Shown one piece after another: positions 12,701-25,873 of a DNA stretch of 64,000 nucleotides. Below the pieces are notes generated by a model that saw only the letters and a program-made list of their open reading frames with translations, ran no database searches and was not told the origin of the DNA. The DNA is taken from the NCBI RefSeq assembly GCF_031877795.1, contig NC_133954.1, positions 9,639,466-9,703,465 on the forward strand, written 5' to 3'. The position numbers and the translations under genes are program-made. Each line of letters starts with the position of its first letter. Positions within the stretch are counted from its first letter, which is position 1. The stretch is from Strix aluco (taxonomy: Eukaryota; Chordata; Aves; Strigiformes; Strigidae).

Positions 12701-15700
12701 TTTTGAAACAGATTTTTTTTTTTTTGCACTGGGCATAACTAATGGAGTGTACAGTCGCAATGTACCCTCAAAGCTGGGAGTTTAATGGCGTTCAGGAAAA
12801 CCTGCCCCTGCGCACTGAGCGACAGGCTTCAGGTCACAGCCGAGAGAGGAGGGGGTGGAGGAGGAGGAGGAGGAAGATACCCTGGGGGTGATGACACCAT
12901 AGTTGTTTGCTGTGAGGCCTCTTCCCTTTTGCTGTGATGAAACTGTTCCCAGCTCCTGCCCAGAGCAGGACCGTGGACTATTTAAGCCTGAAAGGCTCAC
13001 CCAGTGTGGGCATGAATTCACCCAGCGCACTTAATGGCAGAATTATCACAGGCTCCGCAGCCACACAGGCGTGCGCTGGCCGACAGCGGAGGCTGGGAGG
13101 GAGTGAGGCCCCTTTCCTTTGGGCTGCGTGTGGCAGCAGTAAGGGGTGAAGCTGAAAGGGCCTCCGTGGCGGCCTGGGGTGCTGGCACAGGTGGGCACAC
13201 ACAGGCACCCCCTTTTCTGAGCTCTGCATTTACAGCCTCCTCTGGACTGGTGTGTTTGGGAGAAACTGCTGGGGCTGCTGAGCACATTTGTGGGGGTACA
13301 ACTGGACTGTTACCCACCCTTTTAGGTGCTTCAGTGGTGGTGAATCTTCTTCCATTCTTCCTGCTTCTGGTCAGGCCTTGTCAGGAAAATTCTGTTTGCT
13401 TCTGTTGCTACACAGAGCAAAACTGTGAAAGATCTGTCTGGGGAATATGACTAATTCTCATAATTATACATTATAAACTAACTTCCATTATATAATCATT
13501 AAGCAATTGTATTAACACCAGATAATCCCATAGAACAATCTTTCTCCATAGTAAAGAAGCCCAGTCCCTGAAGTATGACTGTGTTGGAGGGAGAACACTG
13601 GTCTCGTTCTGAGGATGTGCACTGCTCTTCCTTCCATTGAGGTTCAGCTCCTCACACTTAGCATGAAACTGTTTTCTTTCCACTAAAATTTAAATGATGA
13701 GGGGTTTTTTCTTATCCCGATAAAAAGCTAGATGTTTGAAAACTGAAAAATCTGAGAAAATTTCATTCAGATTAGTTGAAACATATTAGGGCTCAATCAT
13801 GTTTATTATTTTAATAATGGGTTAACTGAGAGTTCTAAACAAAAAGTAATTCCCACCTAACAATTCCCAACTATTTACTCTGTAATGAGGGCACAAGGTG
13901 CTTTGGAATCTTTTTTTCCCACTAACTCAGCTGTTGGTGCCTGGCAGCAGTTTCATCCAGAAATATTTGGAGTTGAAAATGTTGTCAGTTCCAACTATTT
14001 CCAGTGAAAAGTATGATTTTTCTCTAAATGCATCTTTGCAATTAGAAATACTTCTGTCAAAAACCTGTGTCCCATTCTTCTCCCAGCAGTGGGACACTCA
14101 ACTAGTGGACTTGGGTTTGCTCCCACAGCAGTTTGTACAACTGTCCTGAACCCCCTGTGCCCGGCAGGAGCATCTTCAGGTATTTTTAGCATTGCCTGGT
14201 GGAACAGTACAGGACGTATTGATCATTCTGCTTCTTTCTTCCTATGTATATTTATGGCCACATCTAATAAAATAAAGCAGTGTGGTTTTAGAGCTCGGTG
14301 AAATTCTCTGTAAACTATCTGCATGTAATCATTCCCTGCATGCCGAAACATGCTTAGGCTTTTTTTAAGTGAAGGTTTTTAAAATATCTGTTTTGAAGTG
14401 AGAAAGTGAGTCCCCACCTCTCCTGCACTCTTCTGCAAGACAGGGTGTAAGTGTTGCCACCCGCCCACACCCGAGATGCGTGGCCACGGGGATGTCCCTG
14501 CAGCGAGTCCTCGTGGCCCCTGGTGGTCCTGACGCAGCGTCTCCCCCCCCCTGACGGTTCAGAGGGGCTGCAGCACTGGGGGTGATCTGCTGCCCTCCAC
14601 GTAAGAGCAGCCAGTAGGACCCAATCCAGCAAACATCTCTCCTTTAGGAAAAAAAATAATTCTTGCGTGCCGTATACTTGATCTGTTACTCATTCGCTAT
14701 TGCAGAGACTAGTACTGATGAAACATTAAAGGGCACCTTCAAAAGATCCACCACCCAGTGGAACGATGGTGATTATGATAGGAGCTGTAATTAGGTGAGT
14801 CAGAGCTGTAAGATTTCAGAGTACAAACCCTTTGGTTGGGAACTTCTTCCTTTTGGGTCTCACCAGCCCCTTGCTCAGCCGGCTCCTTGGGGGTCTCAGC
14901 TAATGTGACTTCATCGGCCAGACCTTCGTCAGCGCAGGGTCTGAACTGCAGCTCTGCCGGCGTAACGCAGCCACAGCCCCAGCGGAGGGCCTGGGCTTCG
15001 CCGTGCCCCTGCCTGACGACAGGACGCAAAACATTCCAGTGCCATTCGCAAAACATAAACAGGTATTAGCAAATTGGTGCAGCGAGTTTCAGCCTGGCCT
15101 CCGTCCTGTGCACTTACACCCAGGAGAACACAGCCAGGGTCTTCGAGGCGGAGGGAGGAAGGCTGCGGCGTCTCCTGCCACAGACTCAGCACAGAATCGG
15201 TCCCGTCCAGCCGAGTGCGAGTGGGAGCCCTGAGCACCGGGCCGCGAGCTGGAGCGCGGTGGTGGGGCTGGTTGGTGGCTTGGGCCGTGGTGTCAGCTGG
15301 CGGGATCTCCCCGGCACGTACCGCAGACACGACTTCCCCTGGTCAGCCCAGGATTTCTGTTAGAAGAGCCTGAGCCCAGCAACGAGCGCGGGTTTGCGCA
15401 GCCTCTCCCGGCACCCGCGGCGGGCTGGGCGAGGGCCGAGTGCCCTCTGGAGAGCAGACTGCGGGCCGGGGCGCGGGGCCTGCCCTGTCCGTCTCCTCCG
15501 GCATCGCCAGATGCTCCATGGAGAGAAACGCAGACGTGTCTGCAGCGCTCGGCCCGCGGGGACGGGCAGCGCGGGGGGGAACGCGTGTGCCCCCCGGCAG
15601 CGCAGCCGCTGCAGGTACGTGCTGGAGGACTGAAATTCCTGAGTGCTGTGTATCCTTACATTCTTATAGAATATTATTTTCATTACATAATATTGTTCTT

Positions 15701-17540
15701 TCGTTGTACTGTCTCACAGCAACTTCCATTTAGCCACAGTTGGTATTAGGCAAACTTCTCGGCGTCTCCTGGCCTCTTAGTACACTGTAAGTCCCCCGTT
15801 ACGCAGCGTGTCCGCTCTCAGGCCCAGGCCCTGCGGCGGGGCAGGGTCCAGCGCCGTGGGCAGGCGGAGGAGAGCGGGCGAGGGCTGTGCCAGACCCGGG
15901 CCTCGGTGCAGGAGGCTCCAGGGCGGCCTTTCGTTGGATCTGCCAGTTGGGAACAGCTGACACCTTCTGGAGAGAGCTGGAAAGTACCAACAGGGCTGCT
16001 CCGCCCCTGTGTGCCAGGCTCCTCCATTTCCTTGTTCTTCAGCACACGCAGCATTTGCATGTAATGATAATTTATTATTCCAGCTCCTCTTTAAGTTTTT
16101 ATCGGAAATCAAATATAGTGCTTATGAAGAACTTCTGCTTGAGTCTTGGTACAAGCTGGACAGATGACCAGCTTTGCCTTTTGCAGGCAAACACACGTTC
16201 AGTTTCTCTTTTGTCTGAAAAAAAACCAAAACAAAACAGTGTAAATATTTTCACAGGTGCTTCTGGTCGATTCTTCCTTATGTGGTGGAAGAGGGAAATG
16301 CCAGCGCAATAGCAGTTAGAAAGTGAGAACTCAGATGTCAAATTCACAGGATTTTAGTTGCGATGTGAAACCGTCTCTCACTTCAGGGAGGATTTGATTC
16401 GTGCTGCTTAGCCAAAATCCTCGGCTGGGGGAGACAAGCGGCGGGGGGGCACGTCTGCAGAAGCCCGTGGTTTGTACAAGGGCTTGCACAGTGGTGGGAG
16501 CTGCCGGGGAGAAATCCCAGTCTGGGAAGAGCAACATGGCAACCCTGGCACCGGCCCCGAGCAGGGGTGTGTGCCGCGGGCATTGGCCGCCTCCCCCGGT
16601 GCACAGCAGCCAGCGGCCGCTGTCAGCCCTTTCTGCTGGCATTTGTTCCCAGACGCGCGTTGGGGCCGGGCCAGGCCGTGGTGGGAGCGGAGCCAGCGTG
16701 GCTCTCCCAGCTCTGCCTTCCCCAGCCCCGTGCTGCTCGCAGCCGCGTCCGCCAGGGATCAGCCTTGTCGCTTCTCTGCTTCGAAGCCAAAATACCTCCT
16801 GCCCTTTGCTCCCCTCTCCCTGCTTCCTGCCGCGCGTAACCTGACCGTGAGCAGAGGCGGAAATTCTTCCAGCTGTGTGGTATCTTCAGGAGTGAGATTT
16901 GGGGAAATGCACTTGCTTTTATGCTTCAGATATTCTTTAATTTCTCAGCAAAGGGCCCCAAAATATTTCACATGTGTTTAGGTGTGGGAAATGTTCGTGC
17001 CATGCTATATAGGCTATAAAAAGGGCTTTCAGGCCATCTGCTTCTTCCAACCTGTGGGTGTCTCTGCACAGCTACAGATGCCCAACCACCCCTTGGCTGT
17101 CTCAAGAGGAGATTCGTGACAAAATGTGGATGCTGTCATCTCAGCACCTGCTCTCAGCTCTGCTTACAGTCACCCGGAGAAGGGGCACTCGTGTGGCGCG
17201 GTTCCTCTCCCCAGGCAGATGTCTGACACCGACGAGATGGGATTTGCTCAGCAGAGGCAGACTCACGCAGACGTGCTTACGTTACAGAAGCCCAGAAGAC
17301 AGGAGAGGTCAGAAGACACCCCCACACACCCCCCCGCCCCGATGACTGCAGTGCAGTGCTGTTAAAACGTGTGTGACTGACACCACAGTCACCATCAGCC
17401 AGCGCATCTCCCGGCCTAATGCCCCCACGGCTGCAGAGCAGCTGGAGATGTGTGCCAGGGCTGGCTGCTAGGCCAGGGACCGGATGGACGGACGGACGGT
17501 CACCATCCTGAGCCTGCTTTTTCATGGAGATGCCAATCAC
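9800..17540. other. Gene A-gene B intergenic region
   Basis: About 7.7 kb without a recognisable gene. It holds T runs (12713-12725), a GGA-rich patch (about 12850-12880) and CpG-rich patches at about 14880-15640 and 16440-16830. No keratin exon remnants, tRNA-like structures or frames with family resemblance were found on either strand. Confidence 0.55.
15380..15620. other. CpG-rich patch, possible CpG island
   Basis: Dense CpG dinucleotides (for example GCGGGCCGGGGCGCGGGGCC) in an otherwise moderate-GC intergenic region, with further CpG clusters to about 15900. It is 6 kb from the nearest keratin promoter and no exon adjoins it. It could be an orphan regulatory island or simply a GC-rich microchromosomal patch. 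Confidence 0.4.
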
Positions 17541-17559
17541 AGATCTCTCTGTTCTCCTT

Positions 17560-17885
17560 TCACTGACGAGCTCCAGCTCCACTCACTTCCCCCTTTGTTG
17601 TTCTGCAGTGAGTTTTAGCACAATGCTCTGTGGGAAGCACCTGCCTGGTGCGGCTGTCCGTGCAGATCCCGAAGGATGCCGCGCAGGAGCGGGCAACGCT
17701 GCTGCAGGAACAGGCAACGCTGCTGCAGGCTTTGACGGGGAGGAGGTGGCCATTCTCCAACTGCTGCTGGCAAAGCAGCTTTGTCCTCAGGGGAGTACGA
17801 CCCCGAGCAGGTTAGTGACCCCTGTACCTGGATCGGCACCTCATTTTCTAAAGGAACTCAGACTCCAGACACAGGTTTCTTGATT
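17560..17885. repeat. Duplicated 3' flank of gene B (partner at 27800-28118)
   Basis: From TTTTAGCACAATGCTCTG to the poly(A) region, this block matches the 3' flank of gene C closely; the last 120 bp are nearly identical. The B copy also carries an internal tandem duplication of GGCAACGCTGCTGCAGG (about 17693-17732), absent from C. It marks the downstream side of the B/C tandem duplication and contains the conserved GU-rich region beyond the cleavage site. Confidence 0.8.
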
Positions 17886-17905
17886 GCATCAGGCAGAAGC
17901 AAAGT

Positions 17906-17911
17906 TTTATT
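17906..17911 (-). terminator. Poly(A) signal of gene B (AATAAA)
   Basis: TTTATT on the plus strand, about 240 nt past the stop codon of gene B, inside the conserved GAAGCAAAGTTTTATTAG context seen also in gene C. Cleavage is expected near 17885-17890. Confidence 0.8.
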
Positions 17912-18152
17912 AGAGAAGTTTTTTCACCAGCAGGTACATTAGTGGTCCTGACTAACTCAAGTAACTTCTAGAGATTACAGCGTTACAGAACAGAAGGAGC
18001 AGAACAGAGAAGGTGGCCCCCAACAGGCCCCTTCAGAGACACGGCAAAGCATCGCTGAGTTACTTCTACTTTCTCTGCACAGAGGCGTGCAGTGAACATC
18101 GAGTGTTCTGTCTGTGGGTTTCTCTGTATGTCATCTTCTGGTCCATTCCTCC

Positions 18153-21100
18153 TTAATCACAAATTCTCCTGCAGGTCACTGGAGAAAAAACAGAGCAGCA
18201 TTATTTGATTGGAACAGAGATAAAATCCTTCAAATAACAAAAATTTGGCCTGTACAGTGCCCTGCTTTCAGCAGTATCCTGTTAAACAGGAGCAGTTGGC
18301 AGACAACCCAGGAAACCCCAGAAATTCCCTAAATAATTGTGTTTTAACGGGAATTTGCACTTGTGAAATTACAGATTTGCTTTTGTTTTCACTGCTTCCA
18401 GCCTCTTTTGCTAAGCTTTGTTTGGCTGTCTTCTTCTTTACTTCTACTTCCAGATTTTTTCTTTATGCTTCATTTCCCCACCTTTCTCCTCTTAGTTCTA
18501 CTGCTCCCGCTTGTCTCTCACTTGCTTTCTGCTACTCCCTATTGAGTCAGGACTCTCTATAAACCTATTTCTTAGTGACAGCCAACTTTGCACCGCAGTC
18601 GGATCCACTGTAGCAGACCGTACCTGTAGCAGAGTAACTCTCTGAGAAGATACCAGTAGCATGTCCTAGGAGTGTGTGTTGTCTCCTGGCCTTATTACAA
18701 AGGAACAAACTGGAAAAAGTTTTCTTTTTGTGAAAACACAGCTCTTACCTTGTATATCTCCAGTCTTGCAGGGTGGGACTTGGGGCTGGCAGTGGGAAGA
18801 TGAAGTTGTAGTATAGGTGTGGCTTGTCCTAATGACTCCTCCTCCTACACCAGTTCCTACTCCAATTCCTCCTCCATGACTAGTGGGAGAAATTTGGTGA
18901 GAGAAATGGGGAATTTTAGAACTTTACATGATGCTGCTGACTGACTACATGACACAAAGTCTCAAACTATGTCTCTTACAGGGGTTAGAGTATTTTACAT
19001 TGTGTTCTTTTCTCACTTTCAGAGGTGCTTTGCATTTGTGCTCCCCTTTGGCATGGAAATGCAATGCAGAGTGTTGCAATTAATTCTTATTTCGACAGTT
19101 CTCACCCATCTTACTATAGGAGAGAGGTTGTTATGAATGCTGACATAATACCAGTAGTTACAGTGTTGTAACTAGCAGTTAGAGATTTGGTTTCTCTGCT
19201 TTGCAGATGCCAAGGAGTGATGTTTGGTTCAGATTTGAATGTTCATCACAGTAAAGTTGCTCATGAGACAGCTTTTTAATCTCAAAGCATTAAGATGGAC
19301 TAAAGATTATGTCAGATTCACAGTCTAATGCAGATCCTTGATATTTTCAGTTATTCTCTAGCGGATTTAGAGATCTACATACATAAGGTCCTGCTGTCCT
19401 CCTTCCAACAAGCACCGGTAGGTCTGAATCTCCTGCTCCAAACGGCACTTGACGTCCAGTAAGGTCTTGTACTCCTGGTTCTGGCACTCGATCTCCGCTC
19501 TTATTTCAGCCAATTGCTGCTCCACGCATGTGATCTGGTTCTGTAGCTCACCGAGGAGGGTGTTGTACTGGCACTCAGTCTCAGCCAGAGAGGATTCCAA
19601 ATTATTTCTCTGATAAACAAGAAAGCCAAAGAAACAACATTCACTTAAGTGTCACCCTGGAATTTATTACTTCCAATCCAAAAATGAGAGAGCTATTCCC
19701 CCCCACCATGCAGATTGGTAGGTCTGGCTGTTCAGGCTAAGAAATGCAGCAGCAGCCACATCCCAGCTGTAAGTAGACTCACCACCCACCTGGCTGAGCT
19801 GGGCCTGGAGATCGATTTCCAGGGCTTGCAATTGGCGTCTCAGTTCGGTGACCTGGTTGTTGCACGTCTCTACCTCCTGACCGCTTGTAATAACCTCCCG
19901 ATTCACCTCCTCAATCTGAAAATCATCAATCCAGAATAAAGAGCTTCAGAGAATATCTGTGTGAATGGGACTTGCTTTTACAGAAGCAGAATACAGTGAG
20001 CAGCTAGCCAAAAGAAGAGTGAGCAGGGCGAGTTCTCTGTGCGCTGGGCGTTAACCGTCGGCTTCAGCTGCTTACTCTTTTTACAAATCGCATTAACCTC
20101 GGGGCTATTAAGTCTCTTTAATCCAAATGTGGGATATCTCAGTTCCAACAACACACCACAGAGCCTTGCGGCAAACGCTGCTGTTCCAGATGGGACATAA
20201 CAAACTGGTCAGACAGGCCTGTGTCTGCTGTGGAACACGGGGCATAACGAGTGCTGATCTCGGGCTTTGCTGTCAAGGGAGAACTGCTGATTGTCTCCCC
20301 GGCTGTTTTCCGCAGCGCTCCTGTGCCCTGCAATGGGCCTGTCAGTTTGTTTCGCAGCAGGCGTGTTGCTCACCTTGCACTCGTACCAATCCTCAACTTC
20401 CTTGCGGTTGCGCGCTATCAGTGTTTCATACTGGCATCTCAAATCCTCCAAGATTTGCCTGAGATCTGGTCCAGGGCAGGCATTAACCTCCACACTCACA
20501 TCTCCAGTTGATTGTTTTCTCAGGCAATTCATTTCCTGGAAATAGAACCCAGATCAGACTCATACCAGCTTTTGAAAGACAACAGAGCAGAGCAGCGTTT
20601 GGTGGCCAAAAGCAGTGACCCTGCGAGAGGAGCCTCCCAGCTACGGCTGGAGAAGCGCTGGGAGATGGCGCAAGTGTTTTCCCCAAGAAATCTGTTGGGT
20701 AATTTCTCAGCCACTGAAGTCAGCAGCAACTTTCACCCCCCTCAGGCACTCCCAGCGCCAGCGCAGCCCCGAGAGCCGCAGCCGCCTCTCTGCTGCCGGA
20801 GCTCCAGCACCACCCACGAGGCAGATGGATCTGAGCCCCAGAACTGTTGGATGGGAAAGCTGTGGCGTGAAAGTGGTTGATCTTTGCTTTTAAATTTAGA
20901 GCACATTCGTGTAGGCAGAGTTGTATGTCAGGGCCATGGCACTGCAGGCAAGGGCAGGACCCTACCTCCTCGTGGTTCTTCTTCAGGCAGCAGAGCTCCT
21001 CCCGCAGCGACTCCAGCTGGGCCTCCAGGTCAGACCTGCAGAGCGTCAGCTGATCCAGGACCTGGCGTAAGCCGTTAATGTCAGCCTCCACGCTCTGGCG

Positions 21101-23142
21101 CAGGGCCAGCTCCGTCTCGTACCTGGTTTGTGCAAGAAGCAGAAATTCAGAGGGGTAACCTCTCATGTGCTCGGTTTATGTGAAGATCTCTTCCCAACTG
21201 CGCTCTAAACTGTACTTTGTTGTCTAAGCTGAAGGCACCGTGCGTGGCGTTTCTGCACTGCACTTCATGTCTGTTGTGTGAAAGCTTTTCCTTCCTCATC
21301 TACTTCTTTCCAGCTCCTGATCGCTGTATGTTTGATATCACTTATTCAGCTGCATTTCTGTTGTGCTGATCCCAATCTGCACTGGTCTGTGATGGAAATG
21401 TGCCAGCCACACAGCTAAGGACCCCTCCCTGCAATGGCGGTCCCCAGCCCTCACCAACAAACACTGCTGCCAGACGTTTTACCTGAGAATACTAATTAAG
21501 GGAGGGCTGGTGACCACAAGCAAAATGCCTTTCATCACTCCGTCCTGTCCTAATGTGGTGTTGCAGTGAGACTTGCCTGAAGTCTCTGTAATTAGTGCAC
21601 TGAGACTCCCCAAGCAAGATGTAAAGGAGCAGGGAGGAGGCAGTGGGGTTCGTCTACAGAGAGGGGCACTCACTTCACACGGAAGTCGTCGGCAGCCATC
21701 CTGCTGTTATCAATGTCCAGAATGATCTTGTTATTATCAATGGTTGCGCAGACAATCTGGAAGAGAGCAGACCACGAGATATGTCTCACTCCTCTCTGCT
21801 GTTATGCTCTGGAGGTCTATCTAGACTGCAGTTAGGTAGTAACTCTTCACAATTTCCTTTTTCTGTTACCTTCTTATTTAAGTAACCTTGTTCCTTGAGC
21901 AGAGCGGCTGCGGGGGGTGCCTTTGCCTCCTTAACTCACCGTCAGTAAAGAAAAGAGGTCAACTGTGGAGAGGTTGGGAGTCAAAGAGTTGTGAGGTGGG
22001 ACTTCCCCGTTTCGAGATCTGAAGGCAAGTTCCAAATGTGCTTCCAAATAGAAGAGAACCTAAAGACCCTTCCTTAAGACATTAAATCTCAACTGACATT
22101 CAAGCTGGCGTGTTCTGGGCTTCAGGCTCAGGGGTCCTGAGGGAAGATAGCTGGAAGGTATCTTTAAGCCTTAAGAGCAGCCATAACTTTCATTCCGGAC
22201 ATACTAGTGTCAAGCTGTTGGTGCCACTGTGGCAATCAATTCCAAATACTCAACTCCTCTCACCCACAATTTATAATGCTTTGTTTGATACAGCATTTGA
22301 TTTGTATGTCTTGCTCTTCTACAGTTCTCTGCTTTGCTTTTCCTTCTGGGCTGACACCACTACGTTTCCTCAGAGCACACTTGGTAAAATCATATTTATA
22401 ATTGCATAGTCAAAACACGATGCAGCAAAGCATCCTTTTCCTTTTCAAGGGTATTATCCCACCTGTATCGCCTTGCAGCATGCGTCTTGATACGCACCCA
22501 CACTCAGCAATGCCATAGGGGAACTTGCCAAAATTTCTGTTTGTGAAGACATTTAGCAGCACCAACATTACCTCTAACAATTGCAGTAGGTTCTAAATAT
22601 AAATTCAGAAATAAGCTTTAAATAGGGGAGGAGCAGCTGAAAAGGGGAATTACCTGATTCTGAAGATCTTCGATTTCTTTGTAATAGCAGCTGTAGTCCC
22701 GGGGCTCACAGGAGAGGCCCTGTGTAGCGTACCACTCTCTGATCCTGCACTCCAGTTCAGCATTTTCCTTCTCCAAGCACTTCACCTTGTCCAGATAGGA
22801 AGCCAGGCGGTCGTTGAGATTTTGCATGGTGACCTTCTCATCGCAGGATGAAAGCAAACAGTCGCCACCAAGACCACCAACAACCACACCACCTCCAAGG
22901 CCAAACCCAAGGCCATTGCCATAGCAGTTACCACCTCCATAGCTCCCACCAGCCAAGCTACCAACACTCAGTCCCCCTCCATAATTCACTCCACCGCAGT
23001 AACTCCTTCCAGAAAAACCTCTGCCACTGCCTATCCCATAGGAAGAAATCCGTGCTCCACCACCACCACCAATGATACAGCTGCCACCACTGCTCCTGCC
23101 TTTGCTAGACACAGTAATAGTCTCCTTAATGTTGCAACTCAT
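18153..23142 (-). CDS. Gene B: cysteine-rich KRT9-related type I keratin
   Basis: Exons: 22654-23142, 21674-21756, 20966-21122, 20374-20535, 19790-19915, 19383-19609, 18749-18879, 18153-18178; all splice sites are canonical and phases close to 466 aa. Type I keratin that should assemble with a type II partner. Gly-rich head (1 to about 103), rod from [16 protein letters not shown] to the [16 protein letters not shown] end motif, then a Gly/Thr/Ser tail and an 8-residue last exon VTCRRICD. About 28 cysteines (6%), spread over head, rod and tail, including NACPGPD and a CC pair in coil 1B; this is a hair-keratin-like level. Exon 2 ([14 protein letters not shown]) and LLEGGQQD place it in the KRT9 group. 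The upstream in-frame ATG at 23214 was rejected: MSCNIK matches all paralogue starts. Exons 3 and 5 are nearly identical to gene C. Orthology to a named gene is not clear. Confidence 0.9.
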
Positions 23143-23238
23143 GGCGACAGCAGTTGGAAATGCAAGCAGAAGCCCAAAGCAAGATGCACAGCTTGATATT
23201 AAATCAGACTGCAAGTTGTCCGTTGCTGCGAAACTCTA

Positions 23239-23265
23239 TTTATACCTTCCACAGTGGGTGTCACC
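23239..23265 (-). promoter_or_regulatory. Core promoter of gene B: TATAAATAG plus GGGTGTCACC motif
   Basis: TTTATA at 23239-23244 gives TATAAATAG on the minus strand, about 100 nt upstream of the ATG. GGGTGTCACC at 23256-23265 is shared in place with genes A and C. The 5' UTR and TATA region (from GCCCAAAGCAAGATGCACAG onward) are nearly identical to those of gene C. Confidence 0.85.
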
Positions 23266-23404
23266 ACTGTTTCTTCTTCCCATAAGGCTGGCTACTCTAG
23301 CCATTGGTGCCAAGAATAATTTCTCAAAGGGAAGTTTCCTTTCAAGAATCCTGGTAGACAAGGAAGATACTTTACATGTCTCTTGCTAATTTCAAAAATA
23401 CATT

Positions 23405-23462
23405 AGCAATAATGTTTTATGAATCATCAGCTTTTTGTTTATGATGCAAACTTTACAACATT
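23405..23462 (-). promoter_or_regulatory. Conserved distal promoter block of gene B
   Basis: A block with AATAATGTTTTATGAATCAT, then CAGCTTTTTGT and ATGATGCAAACTTTACAACA, lies about 180 bp upstream of TATA. It recurs upstream of gene C (33624-33676) and in weaker form upstream of gene D (44506-44548). TGAATCA (23420-23426) is an AP-1-like site, and ATGCAAA is an octamer/C/EBP-like core. Factor identities are inference. Confidence 0.6.
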
Positions 23463-24717
23463 AAGCCAGGAACAACACTGTCCTAAATTATATACCAGGA
23501 AGAAATCATTAAAGGTTATTGCATCAAAGAGCTCTTTATCTCTCATTAATTTATTTTCATTTTATTTTGAGTCGAATAAGCAGTTTTCATGCAAGGTGCT
23601 GATGTTGGAATATGTAAGATGAAAAAGAAAGCATAAATACGAAGTTTGACTCTCGAATGATGTATGAGGAATGATGTAAGAACTCTGTGGAAAGATCAGA
23701 GACACAGAGATTAACCTTTAAGTCTCTCCACTGGCAAAATGACAAATCCAGAGCACTCTGCTAGGAGACAAGTGAGACCGTGGAGTGATCTCTTAATGGA
23801 CGTGGATGAAAGGTTCTTCATACATGATCGTGGCTCTCCAGTAATTCACAAAGGATTTGTTTCTTTATGTGGAGAGTGTAAAGTAAGGGAAGAGTACTTT
23901 AAGTATTTCCTGTTGTTCAGTGAAAGATATTTCTGCAGTTTTCATCATTATGGATAGTGACTGTTGCTGGGGAAGGGTGGGTGTTTTGAAGCAGTGAATG
24001 GGAGTGAAACATCCTATGGGCAATTTTGCTGTTAATATGTGCTGCATTCTAATGAGAGGTTTGGGACTACTGTCCTAGGAAATATAAAGGCAGAATTGCT
24101 GCTACAGCTGGCACAGCAATCGCTGCCCAACACAGTTCTCCACTGGCTTGGAGAAGATGGATTAAGCACAAACTAGAGGTTCTTCTCTGCCACTAATGTC
24201 TCCAAATCTTAGCTAGGCAGAGAATTAAAAGGTAAGAATCCTTTCAGTCTTCTGACATCAAAATTCAGGCTAAGCTCATTTTCATGAGAAGTTTTGCTGA
24301 GACTCAAGAGCAGTGGCCTTTTCTCTAGGGAGAACCTGTTTCTACTGGCCATTGAGCAAGAGACAGGCGTTCCGCAGTTTTCTGAAACTAACTGTTCACT
24401 GCAAGAAATTCTCCAAGGCTGCTTCGCCAGGGAACATGTGAGCTCAGACTCTTGCTCAAATCCTCGCTCCGTGTCAGGACTGTGGATTAGAATAGCTATT
24501 ATTATGGCAAGTAAATAATCCCATTTACTGAAAGACTGAATTATCCCAGTGTTCCTGGATTTGCCCATCATTTTATTGCTCTTATTCTGCTTAATTCTGT
24601 TGAAAAGATGCCTCCCTTATCTCTGCACTCTTGGATGTTACTTATCCAGTACAAAGAAAGCCAGCAGCATTCCGGTGCTATCTCCAGCAGACTGGAGACA
24701 GGGGTGTGGAGAGATTT

Positions 24718-24830
24718 GCTCCAAGTGATTTACTCCAAGACAAAGAGCACGCCTCTGGCAGAGTCCGCAGTTGAACCCAGGTCTCCTGTATCAGACTGCA
24801 GTGCCTGGATGTTAGCACGCCCTTCCTCCC
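24718..24830 (+). mobile_element. MIR-like SINE remnant upstream of gene B
   Basis: TTGAACCCAGGTCTCCTG and the preceding GGCAGAGTCCGCAG resemble the 3' half of MIR/CORE-SINE elements (GGCAGAGCTGGGATTCGAAC...). The same remnant appears at 34975-35060 upstream of gene C, so it predates the B/C duplication. The family call is from memory of the consensus. Confidence 0.5.
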
Positions 24831-25873
24831 AGGTTGTGCTCCACTTAGTCCCTAAATACAAAGGAGCAAAGCTCAGAATAGGGAAAAACTCCAGTAAAGT
24901 TCTTGTGTATAGGAAGGGCTGCCTGGATTTCATTACTCGGACTGGAGAACATAATTGGAGTCAGGGTGTGGTGGTAAGAATGAACCGAAACTGCCGTGAT
25001 GCTGCAGCGCTGGAAGCGTCGCCTGGCCTGCCTGTGATTCTGCAGAAGTTTCCCAATAGCTGTCTGCAGCAAGCATCTTTTCTGAGTGAGCACACATTCC
25101 TCCCTCTGCTCCACAGTTATCATTTTAGCACATCAGAAGAATGCAGGCAGAAACACGGGATGACTTACTCCTCTGTGGGAGTGGAGGATGTCTGCATGCC
25201 TATTGCGGTAATTATTGCGGAGAGCGGAGAGGATGGCTCCTGCTCCTCTGCAATCCCTTGGTCCCTGTGGGCCTGTAGCTTTACCCATCAGACCCTCCCC
25301 TTTCTCCGCGGGCCTTCAGCAGCACCTTTGCCCAGATCCTTGCATGGCACACGCTTGCCCTCTTCCTTGTTATTTTTCCTTTTTGTCTTCAGGAAATGGG
25401 TGCACTTGTTAAGCTAAGATAAAATTAAATAATTGTTCTAAAGACCTTAAAAAAATAAATTAAGCTTTCCCTCCCCCTATTTTCATTCGGTTATTTGAAC
25501 TCATAAGCTTCCTGGGTCTGTCTCATTAGCACAAAGAAATATGGAAATCTCATGGAAATGTAGTTTCCAGCCCAAGGTTTGCAGCTCCATAATTTGCAGC
25601 TCTTTAATATATGGGTTGTTTCCAGGGTGTTTTCTGCTGGGGAGCTGTTTATCACAAGCCACCTTCTCATGCTCTCCAGACGCATCCCAACTTGCAGGTC
25701 CACAAACAACATCACAGTGTCTTAGGAGCTGAGTCTGTACCCCCTGGGGGCTCTCCAGGGGCATATTCATAAAGTCTGGATCATTAGAGTCCTTCTGGCC
25801 GTGTCATTAGGCCTCTTTCACCTCTCAGGAATTTAGGACAGCTCCCTTGTGAAAGTGCCGGCCCTGGTGGGAA

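Noticed and set aside
14739-15330. Overlapping minus-strand frames in the CpG-rich region between A and B
   Set aside because: They occur in several frames at once, as expected where GC-rich DNA lacks stops; no domain or homologous exon is visible.
17058-17365. Plus-strand frames just downstream of the lone TATA box
   Set aside because: Short, Pro/Arg-rich, overlapping in two frames, and without similarity to any known family.
22967-23214. Upstream in-frame ATG starts for genes B (23214), D (44303) and E (55138)
   Set aside because: They are too close to or upstream of the TATA boxes, and all paralogues begin at the MSC or MST start used here.
24608-25417. 269-codon open frame on the plus strand between B and C
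   Set aside because: It crosses an old SINE remnant, the aligned region upstream of gene C does not keep the frame, and the translation has no recognisable domain.
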